Source: Nicotiana tabacum (lineage: Eukaryota; Streptophyta; Magnoliopsida; Solanales; Solanaceae). Taken from it: a stretch of 64,000 bases of DNA. Where the stretch lies: the NCBI RefSeq assembly GCF_000715075.1, contig NC_134095.1, positions 43,440,806 to 43,504,805 on the forward strand. Direction: 5' to 3'. The notes beneath the pieces are model-generated. The model was not told the origin of the DNA and searched no databases. It saw nothing but the letters and a program-made list of their open reading frames with translations. Position 1 is the stretch's first letter. Each line of letters opens with the position of its first letter. Below, piece after piece: positions 49,221-63,100 of the stretch. A program made the translations under genes and the position numbers.

Positions 49221-52200
49221 AGGGAATGGAGGCCCTATGTCTAAAATCTCAACTAGGGATTGGAGCCCTGTGTTAGCAAAAGGTGACGAGGGAATGGAGG
49301 CCCTATGTCTAAAAATCTCAACTAGGGATTTGAGCCCTATGTTGTCAAAAATCGACTAGGTAATGGGGGCCCTATGTAGAAAAATCTCAACTAGGGATTA
49401 GAGTCCTATGTTGGCAAAAGGCGACTAGGGAATGGAGGCCCGATGTCTAAAATCTCAGCTTGGGATTGGAGTTGTATGTTGGAAAAAGGGGACTAGGGAA
49501 TGGATGCCCTGTGTCTAAAATCTCAACTAGGGACTGGAGCCATATGTTGGCAAAAGGCGACTAGGGAATGGAGGCCCGATTTCAAAAAATCTCAACTAGG
49601 GATTGGAGCCCTATGTTTGCAAAATGCGACTAGGGAATGGAAGCCATATGTCGAAAAATCTCAACTAGGGATTGGAGCTCTATGTTGGCAAAAGGCGACT
49701 AGGGAATGGAGTCCCTATGTCTAAAATCTCAACTAGGGATTGGAGTCCTATGTTAGCAAAAGGTGACGAGGGAATGGAGGCCCTATGTCTAAAAATCTCA
49801 ACTAGGGATTTGAGCCCTATGTTGGCAAAAAGCGACTTGGTAATGGGGGCCATATGTCGAAAAATCTCAACTAGGGATTAGAGTCCTATGTTGGCAAAAG
49901 GCGACTAGGGAATGAAGGCCCTATGTCTAAAATCTCAGCTTGGGATTGGAGTTGTATGTTGGAAAAAGGCGACTAGGGAATGGATGCCCTGTGTCTAAAA
50001 TCTCAACTAGGGATTGGAGCCATATGTTGGTAAAAGGTGATTAGGGAATGGAGGCTCCATGTCTAAAATTCTCAACTAGGGATTGGAGCCCTATGTTGGC
50101 AAAAGGCGACAAAGGAATGGAGGCCCTATGTCTAAAAATCTCAACTCGGGATTGGAGCCCTATGTTGGCAAAAGGCGACTAGGGAATGGAGGCCCTATGT
50201 CAAAAAATCTCAACTAGGGATTGGAGCCCTATGTTGGCAAAATGCGACTAGGGAATGGAAGCCATATGTCGAAAAATCTCAACTAGGGATTGGAGCCCTA
50301 TGTTGGCAAAAGGCGACTAGGGAATGGAGGCCCTATGTCTAAAATCTCAACTAGGGATTGGAGCCCTATTTTAGCAAAAGGCGACTAGGGAATGGAGGCC
50401 CTATGTCTAAAATCTCAACTAGGGATTGGAGTCCTATGTTAGCAAAAGGTGACAAGGGAATGGAGGCCCTATGTCTAAAAATCTCAACTAGAGATTTGAG
50501 CCCTATGTTGGCAAAAAGCGACTAGGTAATGGAGGCCCTATGTCGAAAAATCTCAACTAGGGATTGGAGCCCTATGTTGGCAAAAGGCGACTAGGAAATG
50601 GAGGCCCTATGTCTAAAATCTCAACTTAAGATTGGAGTTGTATGTTGGCAAAAGGCGACTAGGGAATGGATGCCCTATGTCTAAAATCTCAATTAGGGAT
50701 CGGAGCCATATGTTGGTAAAAGGAGACTAGGGAATGGAGGCCCTATGTCTAAAATTCTCAACTAGGTATTGGAGCCCTATGTTGGCAAAAGGCGACAAAG
50801 GAATGGAGGCCCTATGTCTAAAAATCTCAACTCGGGATTGGAGCCCTATGTTGGCAAAAGGCGACTAGGGAATGGAGGCCCTATGTCAAAAAATCTCAAC
50901 TAGGGATTGGAGCCCTATGTTGGCAAAATGCGACTAGGGAATGGAAGCCATATGTCGAAAAATCTCAACTAGGGATTGGAGCCCTATGTTGGCAAAAGGC
51001 GACTAGGGAATGGAGGCCCTATGTCTAAAATCTCAACTAGGGATTGGAGCCGTATGTTGGCAAAAGGTGACTAGGAAATGGATGCCCTATGTCTAAAATC
51101 TCAACTAGGGATTAGAGCCATATGTTGGCAAAAAAAGACTAGGGAATGGAGGCCCTATGTCTAAAATTCTCAACTAGGGATTGGAGCCCTATGTTGGCAA
51201 AAGGCGACAAAGGAATGGAGGCCCTATGTCTAAAAATCTCAACTCGGGATTGGAGCCCTATGTTGGCAAAAGGCGACTAGGGAATGGAGGCCCTATGTCA
51301 AAAAATCTCAACTAGGGATTGGAGCCCTATGTTGGCAAAATGCGACTAGGGAATGGAAGCCATATGTCGAAAAATCTCAACTAGGGATTGGAGCCCTATG
51401 TTGGCAAAAGGCGACTAGGGAATGGAGGCCCTATGTCTAAAATCTCAAATAGGGATTGGAGCCGTATGTTGACAAAAGGCGACTAGGAAATGGATGACCT
51501 ATGTCTAAAATCTCAACTAGGGATTAGAGCCATATGTTGGCAAAAAAAGACTAGGGAATGGAGGCGCTATGTCTAAAATTCTCAACTAGGGATTTAAGCC
51601 CTATGTTGGCAAAAGGAGAGTAGGGAATGGAAGCCCTATGTCTAAAATCTCAACAAGGGATTGGAGCCGTATGTTGGCAAAAGGCGACTAGGAAATGGAT
51701 GTCCTCTTTCTAAAATCTCAACTAGGGATTAGAGCCATATGTTGGCAAAAAAAGACTAGGGAATGGAGGCCCTATGTCTAAAATTCTCAACTAGGGATTG
51801 GAGCCGTATGTTGGAAAAAGGAGACAAAGGAATGGAGGCCCTATGTCTAAAAATCTCAACTCGGGATTGGAGCCCTATGTTGGCAAAAGGCGACTAGGGA
51901 ATGGAGGCCCTATGTCAAAAAATCTCAACTAGGGATTGGAGCCCTATGTTGGCAAAATGCGACTAGGGAATGGAAGCCATATGTCGAAAAATCTCAACTA
52001 GGGATTGGAGCCCTATGTTGGCAAAAGGCGACTAGGGAATGGAGGCCCTATGTCTAAAATCTCAAATAGGGATTGGATTCGTATGGTTGCAAAAGGAGAC
52101 TAGGAAATGGATGTCCTATGTCTAAAAATCTCAACTAGGGATTTGAGCCCTATGTTTGCAAAAGACGACTAGGGAATGGAGGCTCTATGTCGAAAAATCT

Positions 52201-55200
52201 CAACTGGGGATTGGAGCCCTATGTTGGAGAAAGGGACTAGATAATAGAGGCCCTATGTTGAAAAATCTCAAGTAGAGATTGGAGCCCTATGTTGGCAAAA
52301 GGCGACTAGGGATTGGAGGCCCTACGTCTAAAATCTCAACTAGGGATTGGAGCCCTATGATGGCAAAAGGCGACTAGGGCATGGAGACACTATGTCTAAA
52401 AATCTCAACTAGGGATTGGAGCCCTATGTTGACAAAAGGCGACTAGGGAATGGAGGCCCTATGTCTAAAATCTCAACTGGGGATTGGAGCCGTATGTTGG
52501 CAAAAGGCGACTAGGAAATGGATGACCTTTGTCTAAAATCTCAACTAAGGATTGGATCTATATGTTTGGAAAAAATGACTAGGGAATGGAGGCCCTATGT
52601 CTAAAATTCTCAACTAGGGATTTGAGCCCTATGTTGGCAAAAGGAGAGTAGGGAATGGAAGACCTATATCTAAAATCTCAACTAGGGATTGGAGCCCTAT
52701 GTTGGCAAAAGGCGACTAGGGAATGGAGGCCCTACTTCTAAAATCTCAACTAGGGATTGGAGCCCTATGTTGGCAAAAGGAGAGTAGGGAATGGAAGCCC
52801 TATATCTAAAATCTCAACTAGGGATTGGAGCACTATGTTGGCAAAAGGCGACTAGGGAATGGAGGCCCTACGTCTAAAATCTCAACTAGGGATTGGAGCC
52901 CTATGATGGCAAAAGGCGACTAGGGCATGGAGGCCCTATAGCTAAAATCTTAACTAGAGATTGGAGCCCTATGTTGGAAAAAGGAGACTTGGGATTGGAG
53001 GCCCTACGTCTAAAATCTCAACTAGGGATTGGAGCCCTATGATGGCAAAAGGCGACTAGGGCATGGAGACACTATTTCTAAAAATCTCAACTAGGGATTG
53101 GAGCCCTATGTTGGCAAAAGGCGACTAGGGAATGGAGGCCCTATGTCTAAAATCTCAACTAGGGATTGGAGCCGTATGTTGGCAAAAGGCGACTACGAAA
53201 TGGATGACCTATGTCTAAAATCTCAACTAGGGATTGGATCCATATGTTGGAAAAAAAAGACTAGGGAATGGAAGCCCTATGTCTAAAATTCTCAACTAGG
53301 GATTTGAGCCCTATGTTGGCAAAAGGAGAGTAGGGAATGGAAGCCCTATATCTAAAATCTCAACTAGGGATTGGAGCCCTATGTTGGCAAAAGGCGACTA
53401 GGGAATGGAGGCCCTACTTCTAAAATCTCAACTAGGGATTGGAGCCCTATGTTGGCAAAACGAGAGTAGGGGATGGAAGCCCTATATCTAAAATCTCAAC
53501 TAGGGATTGAAGCCCTATGTTGGCAAAAGGCGACTAGGGAATGGAGGCCCTATGTCTAAAAAACTCAACTAGGGATTGGAGCCCTATGTTGGCAAAGGGC
53601 GGCTAGGGAATGGAGGCCCTATGTCTAAATTCTCAACTAGGGATTGGAGCCCTATTTTGGCAAAAGGCGACTAGGGAATGGAGGCCCTATGTCTAAAATG
53701 TCAACAAGGGATTGGATCCCTATGATAGCAAAAGGCGACTAGGGAATAGAGGCCCTATGTCTAAAAATCTCAACTAGGGATTGGAGCCCTATGTTGGCAA
53801 AAGGAAACTAGGGAATGGAGGCACTATGTCTAAAAATCTCAACTAGGTATTGGAGACCTATGTTGGCAAAAGGCGACTAGGGAATGGAGGCCCTATGTCT
53901 AAAATCTCAACTAGGAATTTGAGTCCTATGTTGGAAAAAGGCGACTAGGGAATAGAGACCCTATGTCGAAAAATCTCAACTAGGGATTGGAGCCCTATGT
54001 TGGCAAAAGGCGACTAGGGAATGGAGGCCCTATGTCTAAAAATCTCAACTAGGGATTTGAGCCCTATGTTGGAGAAAGGCGACTAGAGAATGTAGACCCT
54101 TTGTCTAAAATCGCAACTAGGGATTGGAGTCCTAAGTTAGCAAAAGGTGACGAGGGAATGGAGGCCCTATGTGTAAAATCTCAACTTGGGATTGGAGTTG
54201 TATGTTGTCAAAAGGCGACTAGGGAATGGATGCCCTGTGTCTATAATCTTAACTAGGGATTGGAGCCATATGTTGGTAAAAGGAGACTAGGGAATGGAGG
54301 CCCTATGTCTAAAATTCTCAACTAGGGATTGGAGCCCTATATTGGCAAAAGACGACAAAGGAATGGAGGCCCTATGTCTAAAAATCTCAACTAGGGATTG
54401 GAACCCTATGTTGGCAAAATGCAACTAGGGAATGGAAGTCATATGTCGAAAAATCTCAACTAGGGATTGGAACCCTATGTTGGCAAAATGCGACTAGGGA
54501 ATGGAGGCCCTATGTCTAAAATCTCAACTAGGGATTGGAGCCCTATGTTGGCAAAATGCAACTAGGGAATGGAAGTCATATGTCGAAAAATCTCAACTAG
54601 GGATTGGAACCCTATGTTGGCAAAAGGCGACTAGGGAATGGAGGCCCTATGTCTAAATTCTCAACTAGGGATTGGAGCCCTATGTTGGCAAAAGACGACT
54701 AGGGAATGGAGGCCCTCTGTCTACAAATCTCAACTAGGGATTGGAGCCCTATATTGGCAAAGGGCGGCTAGGGAATGGAGGCCCTATGTCTAAAATCTCA
54801 ACTAGGGATTGGAGCCCTATTTTAGCAAAAGGCGACAAGGGAATGGAGGCCCTATGTCTAAAATGTCAACAAGGGATTTGAGCCGTATGTTGGCAAAAGG
54901 CGACTAGGAAATGGATGCCCTATGTCTAAAATCTCAACTAGGGATTAGGGCCATATGTTGGCAAAAAAGACTAGGGAATGGAGGCCCTATGTCTAAAATT
55001 CTCAACTAGGGATTGGAGCCCTATGTTGGCAAAAGGCGACAAAGGAATGGAGGCCCTATGTCTAAAAATCTCAACTAGGGATTGGAGCCCTATGTTGGCA
55101 AAAGGAGACTAGGGAATGAAGGCCATATGTCGAAAAATCTCAACTTGGGATTGGAGCTCTATGTTGGCAAAAGGCGAGTAGGGAATGGAAGCCCTATGTC

Positions 55201-58200
55201 TAAAATCTCAACTAGGGATTGGAGCCCTATGTTGGCAAAAGGCGACTAGGAAATAGAGAACCTACATCTAAAATCTCAACTAGGGATTTGAGCCCTATGT
55301 TGGAAAAAGGCGACTAGGGAATGGAGGCCCTATGTCTAAAAATCTCAACTAGGGATTCCCTATGTTAGCAAAAGGCAACTAGTGAATGAAGGCCATATGT
55401 CGAAAAATCTCAATTTGGGATTGGAGCTCTATGTTGGCAAAAGGCGACTAGGAAATGGAGAACCTACATCTAAAATCTCAACTAGGGATTTGAGCCCTAT
55501 GTTGGAAAAAGGCGACTAGGGAATGGAGGCCCTATGTCTAAAAATCTCAACTAGGGATTGGAGCCCTATGTTTGCAAAGGGCGGTTAGGGAATGGAGGCC
55601 CTATTTCTAAAATCTCAACTAGGGATTGGAGCCCTATTTTGGCAAAAGGCGACTAGGGAATGGAGGCCCTATGTCTAAAATGTCAATAAGGGATTGGAGC
55701 CCTATGTTAGCAAAAGGCGACTATGGAATAGATGCCCTATGTCTAAAAATCTCAACTAGGGATTGGAGCCCTATGTTGGCAAAAGGAAACTAGGGAATGG
55801 AGGTCCTATGTCTAAAAATCTCAACTAGGGATTGGAGACCTATGTTGGCAAAAGGCGACTAGGAAATGGAGAACCTACTTCTAAAATCTCAACTAGGGAT
55901 TTGAGCCCTATGTTGGAAAAAGGCGACTAGGGAATGGAGGCCTTATGTCTAAAAATCTCAACTAGGGATTGGAGCCCTATGTTGGCAAAGGGCGGTTAGG
56001 GAATGGAGGCCCTATTTCTAAAATCTCAACTAGGGATTGGAGCCCTATTTTGGCAAAAGGCGACTAGAGAATGGAGGCCCCATGTCTAAAATGTCAATAA
56101 GGGATTGGAGCCCTATGTTAGCAAAAGGCGACTATGGAATAGAGGCCCTATGTCTAAAAATCTCAACTAGGGATTGGAGCCCTATGTTGGCAAAAGGAAA
56201 CTAGGGAATGGAGGTCCTATGTCTAAAAATCTCAACTAGGGATTGGAGACCTATGTTGGCAAAAGGCGACTAGGGAATGGAGGCCCTATGTCTAAAATCT
56301 CAATTAGGAATTGGAGTCCTATGTTGGCACAAGGCGACTAGGGAATGGAAACCCTATGTCGAAAAATCTCAACTAGGGATTGGATCCCTATGTTGGCAAA
56401 AGGCGACTAGGGAATGGAGGCCCTATGTCTAAAAATCTCAACTAGGAATTTGAGCCCTATGTTGGCAAAATGCGACTAGGTTATGGAGGCCCTATGTCTA
56501 AAATCTCAACTAGGGATTGGAGTCCTATGTTAGCAAAAGGAGACGAGGGAATGGAGGCCCTATGTCTAAAAATCTCAACTAGGGATTTGATCCCTATGTT
56601 GGCAAAAAGCGACTAGGGAATGGAGGCCCTGTGTCTAAAATCTCAACTAGGGATTGGAGTCCAATGTTAGCAAAAGGCGACGAGGGAATGGAGGCCCTAT
56701 GTCTAAAAATCTCATCTAGGGATTTGAGCCCTATGTTGGCAAAAGGCGACTAGGTAATGGAGGCCCTATGTCGAAAAAACCCAACTAGGGATTGGAGCCC
56801 TATGTTGGCAAAAGGCAACTAGGGAATGGAGGCCCTATGTTGAAAAATCTCAACTAGGGATTGGAGCCCTATGTTGGCAAAAGGTGACTAGGGAATGGAG
56901 GCCCTATGTCTAAAATCTCAACTTGGGATTGGAGCAGTATGTTGGCAAAAGTTGACTAGGGAATGGATACCCTATGTCTAAAATCTCAACTAGGGATTGG
57001 AGTCGTATGTTGGCAAAAAGAGACTAGGGAATGGAGGCCCTATGTCTAAAAATCTCAACTAGGTATTAGAGCCTAATGTTGGCAAAAGGCGACTAGGGAA
57101 TGAAGGCCCTATGTCTAAAAATCTCAACTAGGGCTTTGAGCCCTATGTTGGAGAAAGGCGACTAGAGAATGGAGGCCCTTTGTCTAAAATCTCAACTAGG
57201 GATTGGAGTCCTATGTTAATAAAAGGTGACGAGGGAATGGAGGCTCTACGTCTAAAAATTTCAACTAGGGATTTGAGCCCTATGTTGGCAAAAATCGACT
57301 AGGTAATGGAGGCCCTATGTCAAAAAATCTCAACTAGGGATTGGAGTCCTATGTTGGCAAAAGGCGACTAGGGAATGGAGGCCCTATGTCTAAAATCTAA
57401 ACTTGGGATTGGATTTGTATGTTGGCAAAAGGCGACTAGGGAATAGATGCCCTGTGTCTAAAATCTCAACTAGGGATTGGAGCCATATTTTTGTAAAAGG
57501 AGACTAGGGACTGAAGGCCCTATGTCTAAAATTCTCAACTAGGGATTGGAGCCCTATGTTGGCAAAAGGCGACAAAGGAATGGAGTCTAAAAATCTCAAC
57601 TAGGGATTGGAGCCCTATGTTGCAAAAGGCGACTAGGGAATGGAGGCCCTATGTCAAAAAATCTCAACTAGGGATTGGAGCCCTATGTTGGCAAAATGCG
57701 ACTAGGGAATGGAAGCCATATGTCGAAAAATCTCAACTAGGGATTGGAGCCCTATGTTGGCAAAAGGCGACTAGGGAATGGAGGCCCTATGTCAAAAAAT
57801 CTCAACTAGGGATTTGAGCCCTATGTTTGCAAAAGACGACTAGGGAATGGAGGCTCTATGTCGAAAAATCTCAACTGGGGATTGGAGCCCTATGTTGGAG
57901 AAAGGGGACTAGATAATAGAGGCCCTATGTTGAAAAATCTCAAGTAGAGATTGGAGCCCTATGTTGGCAAAAGGCGACTAGGGATTGGAGGCCCTACGTC
58001 TAAAATCTCAACTAGGGATTGGAGCCCTATGATGGCAAAAGGCGACTAGGGAATGGAGGCTCTATGTCGAAAAATCTCAACTGGGGATTGGAGCCCTATG
58101 TTGGAGAAAGGCGATTAGAGAATAGAGGCCCTATGTCAAAAAATCTCAACTAGGGATTGGAGTCCTATGTTGGCAAAAGGCGACTAGGGAATGGAGGCCC

Positions 58201-60190
58201 TATGTCTAAAATCTCAACTAGGGATTGGAGTTGTATGTTGGCAAAAGGCGACTAGGGAATAAATGCCCTGTGTCTAAAATCTCAACTAGGGATTGGAGCC
58301 ATATTTTGGTAAAAGGAGACTAGGGAATGGAGGCCCTATGTCTAAAATTCTCAACTAGGGATTGGAGCCCTATGTTGGCAAAAGGCAACAAAGGAATGGA
58401 GGACCTATGTCTAAAAATCTCAACTAGGGATTGGAGCTCTATCTTGGCAAAAGGCGACTAGGGAATGGAGGCCCTATGTCAAAAAATCTCAACTAGGGAT
58501 TGGAGCCCTATATTGAAAAATGCGACGAGGGAATGGAAGCCATATGTCGAAAAATCTCAACTAGGAATTGGAGCCCTATGTTGGCGAAAGGCGACTAGGG
58601 AATGGAGGCCCTATGTCTAAAATCTCAACTAGGGATTGGAGTCGTATGTTGGCAAAAGGCGACTAGGAAATGGATGCCCTATGTCTAAAATCTCAACTAG
58701 GGATTAGAGCCATATGTTGGCAAAAAAAGACTAGGGAATGGAGGCCCTATGTCTAAAATTCTCAACTAGGGATTGGAGCCCTATGTTGGCAAAAGGCGAC
58801 AAAGGAATGGAGGCCCTATGTCTAAAAATCTCAACTCGGGATTGGAGCCCTATGTTGGAAAAAGACGACTAGGGAATGGAGGCCCTATGTCGAAAAATCT
58901 CAACTAGGGATTGGTTCCCTATGTTAGCAAAAGGCAACTAAGGAATGGAGGTCATATGTCGAAAAATCTCAACTAGGGATTGGAGCCCTATGTTGGCAAA
59001 AGGCGAGTAGGGAATGGTGGCCCTATGTCTAAAAACCTCAACTAGGGATTGGAGCCCTATGTTAGCAATAGGCGACTAGGGAATGGAGGTCGTATGTCTA
59101 AAATCACAACTAGGGATTGGAGCCCTATGTTGGCAAAAGATGACTAGGGAATAGAGGCCCTATGTCTCAAAATCTCAACTAGGGATTGAAGCCCTTTGTT
59201 AGCAAAGGGCGGCTAGTGAATGGAGGCCCTATGTCTAAAATCCTCAACTAGGGATTGGAGCCCTATGTTGGCAAAAGGCGACAAAGGAATGGAGGCCCTA
59301 TGTCTAAAAATCTCAACTAGGGATTGGAGCCCTATGTTGGCAAAAGGCGACTAGGGAATGGAGGCCCTATGTCAAAAAATCTCAACTAGGAATTGGAGCC
59401 CTATGTTGGCAAAATGCGACTAGGGAATGGAAGCCATATGTCAAAAAATCTCAACTAGGGATTGGAATCCTATTTTGGCTAAAGGCGAGTAGGGAATGAG
59501 GCCCTATGTCTAAAATCTCAACTAGGGATTGGAGCCCTATGTTGGCAAAAGGCGACTAGGGAATGGAGGCTCTACATCTAAAATCTGAACTAGAGATTGG
59601 AGCCCTATGTTGGCAAAAGGCGACTAAGTAATGGAGGCCCTATGTATAAATATCTAACCCAGGGATTGGAGCCCTATGTTGGCAAAGGGCGGCTAGGGAA
59701 TGGAGGCACTATGTCTAAAATCTCAACTAGGGATTAGAGCCCTATGTTGGCAAAATGTGACTAAGGAATGAAGGCCATATGTCGAAAAATCTAAACTAGG
59801 GATTGGTGCCCTATGTTGGCAAATGGCAACTAGGGAATGGAGGCCCTATGTCTCAAATCTCAACTAGGGATTGGAGCCATATGTTGGCAAAAGGCGACTT
59901 GGAAATGGAGGCCCTATATCTAAAATCTCAACTAGGGATTTGAGCCCTATGTTGGCAAAAGGCGACTAGGGAATGGAGGCCCTATGTCTAAAAATCTCAA
60001 CTAGGGATTGGAGCCCTAAGTTGGCAAAGGGCGGCTAGGGAATGGAGGCCCTATGTCTAAAATCTAAACTAGGGATTGGAGCCCTATTTTGGCAAAAGGC
60101 GATTTGGGAATGGAGGCCCTATGTCTAAAATGTCAACATGGGATTGGAGCCCTATGTTAGCAAAAGGCAACTAGGGAATAGAGGCCCTAT
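49221..60190 (+). repeat. Satellite sub-block, more divergent monomers
   Basis: Long near-identical copies are fewer here. A 2058-bp echo of the preceding block is seen (variants at 47442 and 49500). About 240 bp at 52141-52380 recurs near 57812-58040. Irregular units include a monomer lacking GGAG near 55357 (GGGATTCCCTATG) and one lacking about 8 bp near 57580 (AATGGAGTCTAAAAAT). No gene is seen. Confidence 0.75.
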
Positions 60191-63100
60191 GTCTAAAAAT
60201 CTCAACTAGGGATTGGAGCCCTATGTTGGCAAAAGGAAACTAGGGAATGGAGGCCCTATGTCTAAAAATCTCAACTAGGGATTGGAGACCTATGTTGGCA
60301 AAAGTAAACTAGGGAATGGAGGCCCTATGTCTAAAATCTCAACTAGGAATTGGAATCCTATGTTGGCAAAAGGCGACTAGGGAATGGAGACCCTATGTCG
60401 AAAAATCTCAACTAGGGATTGGAGCCCTATGTTGGCAAAAGGCGACTAGGAAATGGAGACCCTATGTCTAAAAATCTCAACTAGGGATTTGAGCCCTATG
60501 TTGGAGAAAGGCGACTAGAGAATGGAGGCCCTATGTCTAAAATTTAAACTAGGGATTGGAGTCCTATATTAGCAAAAGGCTACCAGGGAATGGAGGCCCT
60601 ATGTCTAAAAATCTCAACTAGGGATTTGAGCCCTATGTTGGAAAAAAACGACTAGGGAATGGAGGCCCTATGTCTAAAATCTCAACTAGGGATTGGAGTC
60701 CTATGTTAGCAAAAGGCAACGAGGGAATGGAGGCCCTATGTCTAAAAATCTCAACTAGGGATTTGAGCCCTATGTTGGCAAAAAGCGACTAGGGAATGGA
60801 GGCCCTATGTCTAAAAATCTCAACTAGGAATTGGAGCCCTATGTTGGGAAAAGGCGACTAGGGAATGGAGGCCCTATGTTGAAAAATCTCAACTAAGGAT
60901 TGGAGCCCTATGTTTGCCAAAGGGGAATAGGGAATGAGGCCCTATGTCTAAAATCTCAACTAGGGATTGGAGCCCTATGTTGGCAAAAGGCGACTAGGGA
61001 ATGGAGGCCCTACATATAAAATCTCAACTGAGGATTGGAGCCCTATGCTGGCAAAAGGCGACTAAGGAATGGAGGCCCTATGTATGAATATCTCAACCAG
61101 GGATTGGAGCCCTATGTTGGCAAAGGGCGGCTAGGGAATGGAGGCACTATGTCTAAAATCTCAACTAGGGATTGAAGCCCTATGTTGGCAAAATGCGACT
61201 AGGGAATGGAAGCCATATGTCGAAAAATCTCAACTAGGGATTGGTGCCCTATGTTGGCTAAAGGCAACTAGGGAATGGAGGCCCTATGTCTCAAATCTCA
61301 ACTAGGTATTGGAGCCCTATGTTGGCAAAAGGCGACTAGGAAATGGAGGCCCTACATCTAAAATCTCAACTAGGGATTTGAGCCCTATGTTGGCAAAAGG
61401 CTACTAGGGAATGGAGGCCCTATGTCTAAAAATCTCAACTAGGGATTGGAGCCCTATGTTGGCAAAGGGCGGCTAGGGAATGGAGGCCCTATGTCTAAAA
61501 TCTCAACTAGGGATTGGAGCCCTATGTTGGCAAAAGGCGACTAGGGAATGGAGGCCCTATGTCTAAAAATCTCAACTAGGGATTGGAGCCCTATGTTGGC
61601 AAAGGCGGCTAGGGAATGGAGGCCCTATGTCTAAAATCTCAAATAGGGAATGGAGCCCTATTTTGGCAAAAGGCGACTAGAAAATGGAGGCCCTATGTCT
61701 AAAATGTCAACAAGAGATTGGAGTCCTATGTTGGCAAAAGGCGACTAGGGAATTGAGGCCCTATGTCGAAAAATCTCAAATAGGGATTGGAGCCCTATGT
61801 TGGCAAAAGGCGACTAGGGAATGGAGGCCCTATGTCTAAAAATCTCAACTAGGGATTTGAGCCCTATGTTAGAGAAAGGCGACTAGAGAATGGAGGCCCT
61901 ATGTCTAAAATCTCAACTAGGGATTGGAGTCCTACATTAGCAAAAGGCGACGAGGGAATGGAGGCCCAATGTCTAAAAATCTCAACTAGGGATTTGAGCC
62001 CTATGTTGTAAAAAAATGACTAGGGAATGGAGGCCCTATGTCTAAAAATCTCAACTAGGGATTGGAGCCCTATGTTGGCAAAAGGAAACTAGGGAATGGA
62101 GGCCCTATGTCTAAAAATCTCAACTAGGGATTGGAGACCTATGTTGGCAAAAGTAAACTAGGGAATGGAGGCCCTATGTCTAAAATCTCAACTAGGAATT
62201 GGAATCCTATGTTGGCAAAAGGCGACTAGGGAATGGAGACCCTATGTCGAAAAATCTCAACTAGGGATTGGAGCCCTATGTTGGCAAAAGGCGACTAGGA
62301 AATAGAGACCCTATGTCTAAAAATCTCAACTAGGGATTTGAGCCCTATGTTGGAGAAAGGCGACTAGAGAATGGAGGCCCTATGTCTAAAATTTAAACTA
62401 GGGATTGGAGTCCTATATTAGCAAAAGGCTACCAGGGAATGGAGGCCCTATGTCTAAAAATCTCAACTAGGGATTTGAGCCCTATGTTGGAAAAAAACGA
62501 CTAGGGAATGGAGGCCCTATGTCTAAAATCTCAACTAGGGATTGGAGTCCTATGTTAGAAAAAGGCAACGAGGGAATGGAGGCCCTATGTCTAAAAATCT
62601 CAACTAGGGATTTGAGCCCTATGTTGGCAAAAAGCGACTAGGGAATGGAGGCCCTATGTCTAAAAATCTCAACTAGGAATTGGAGCCCTATGTTGGGAAA
62701 AGGCGACTAGGGAATGGAGGCCCTATGTTGAAAAATCTCAACTAAGGATTGGAGCCCTATGTTTGCCAAAGGGGAATAGGGAATGAGGCCCTATGTCTAA
62801 AATCTCAACTAGGGATTGGAGCCCTATGTTGGCAAAAGGCGACTTGGGAATGGAGGCCCTACATATAAAATCTCAACTGAGGATTGGAGCCCTATGCTGG
62901 CAAAAGGCGACTAAGGAATGGAGGCCCTATGTATAAATATCTCAACCAGGGATTGGAGCCCTATGTTGGCAAAGGGCGGCTAGGGAATGGAGGCACTATG
63001 TCTAAAATCTCAACTAGGGATTGAAGCCCTATGTTGGCAAAATGCGACTAGGGAATGGAAGCCATATGTCGAAAAATCTCAACTAGGGATTTGAGCCCCA

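Noticed and set aside
6126..57817. Many open frames of 62-82 codons with repeated residues such as GIGALCWQKATREWRPYV
   Set aside because: They lie wholly inside the satellite, are all explained by the 69-bp (23-codon) period, begin and end at random variants, and show no regulatory context.
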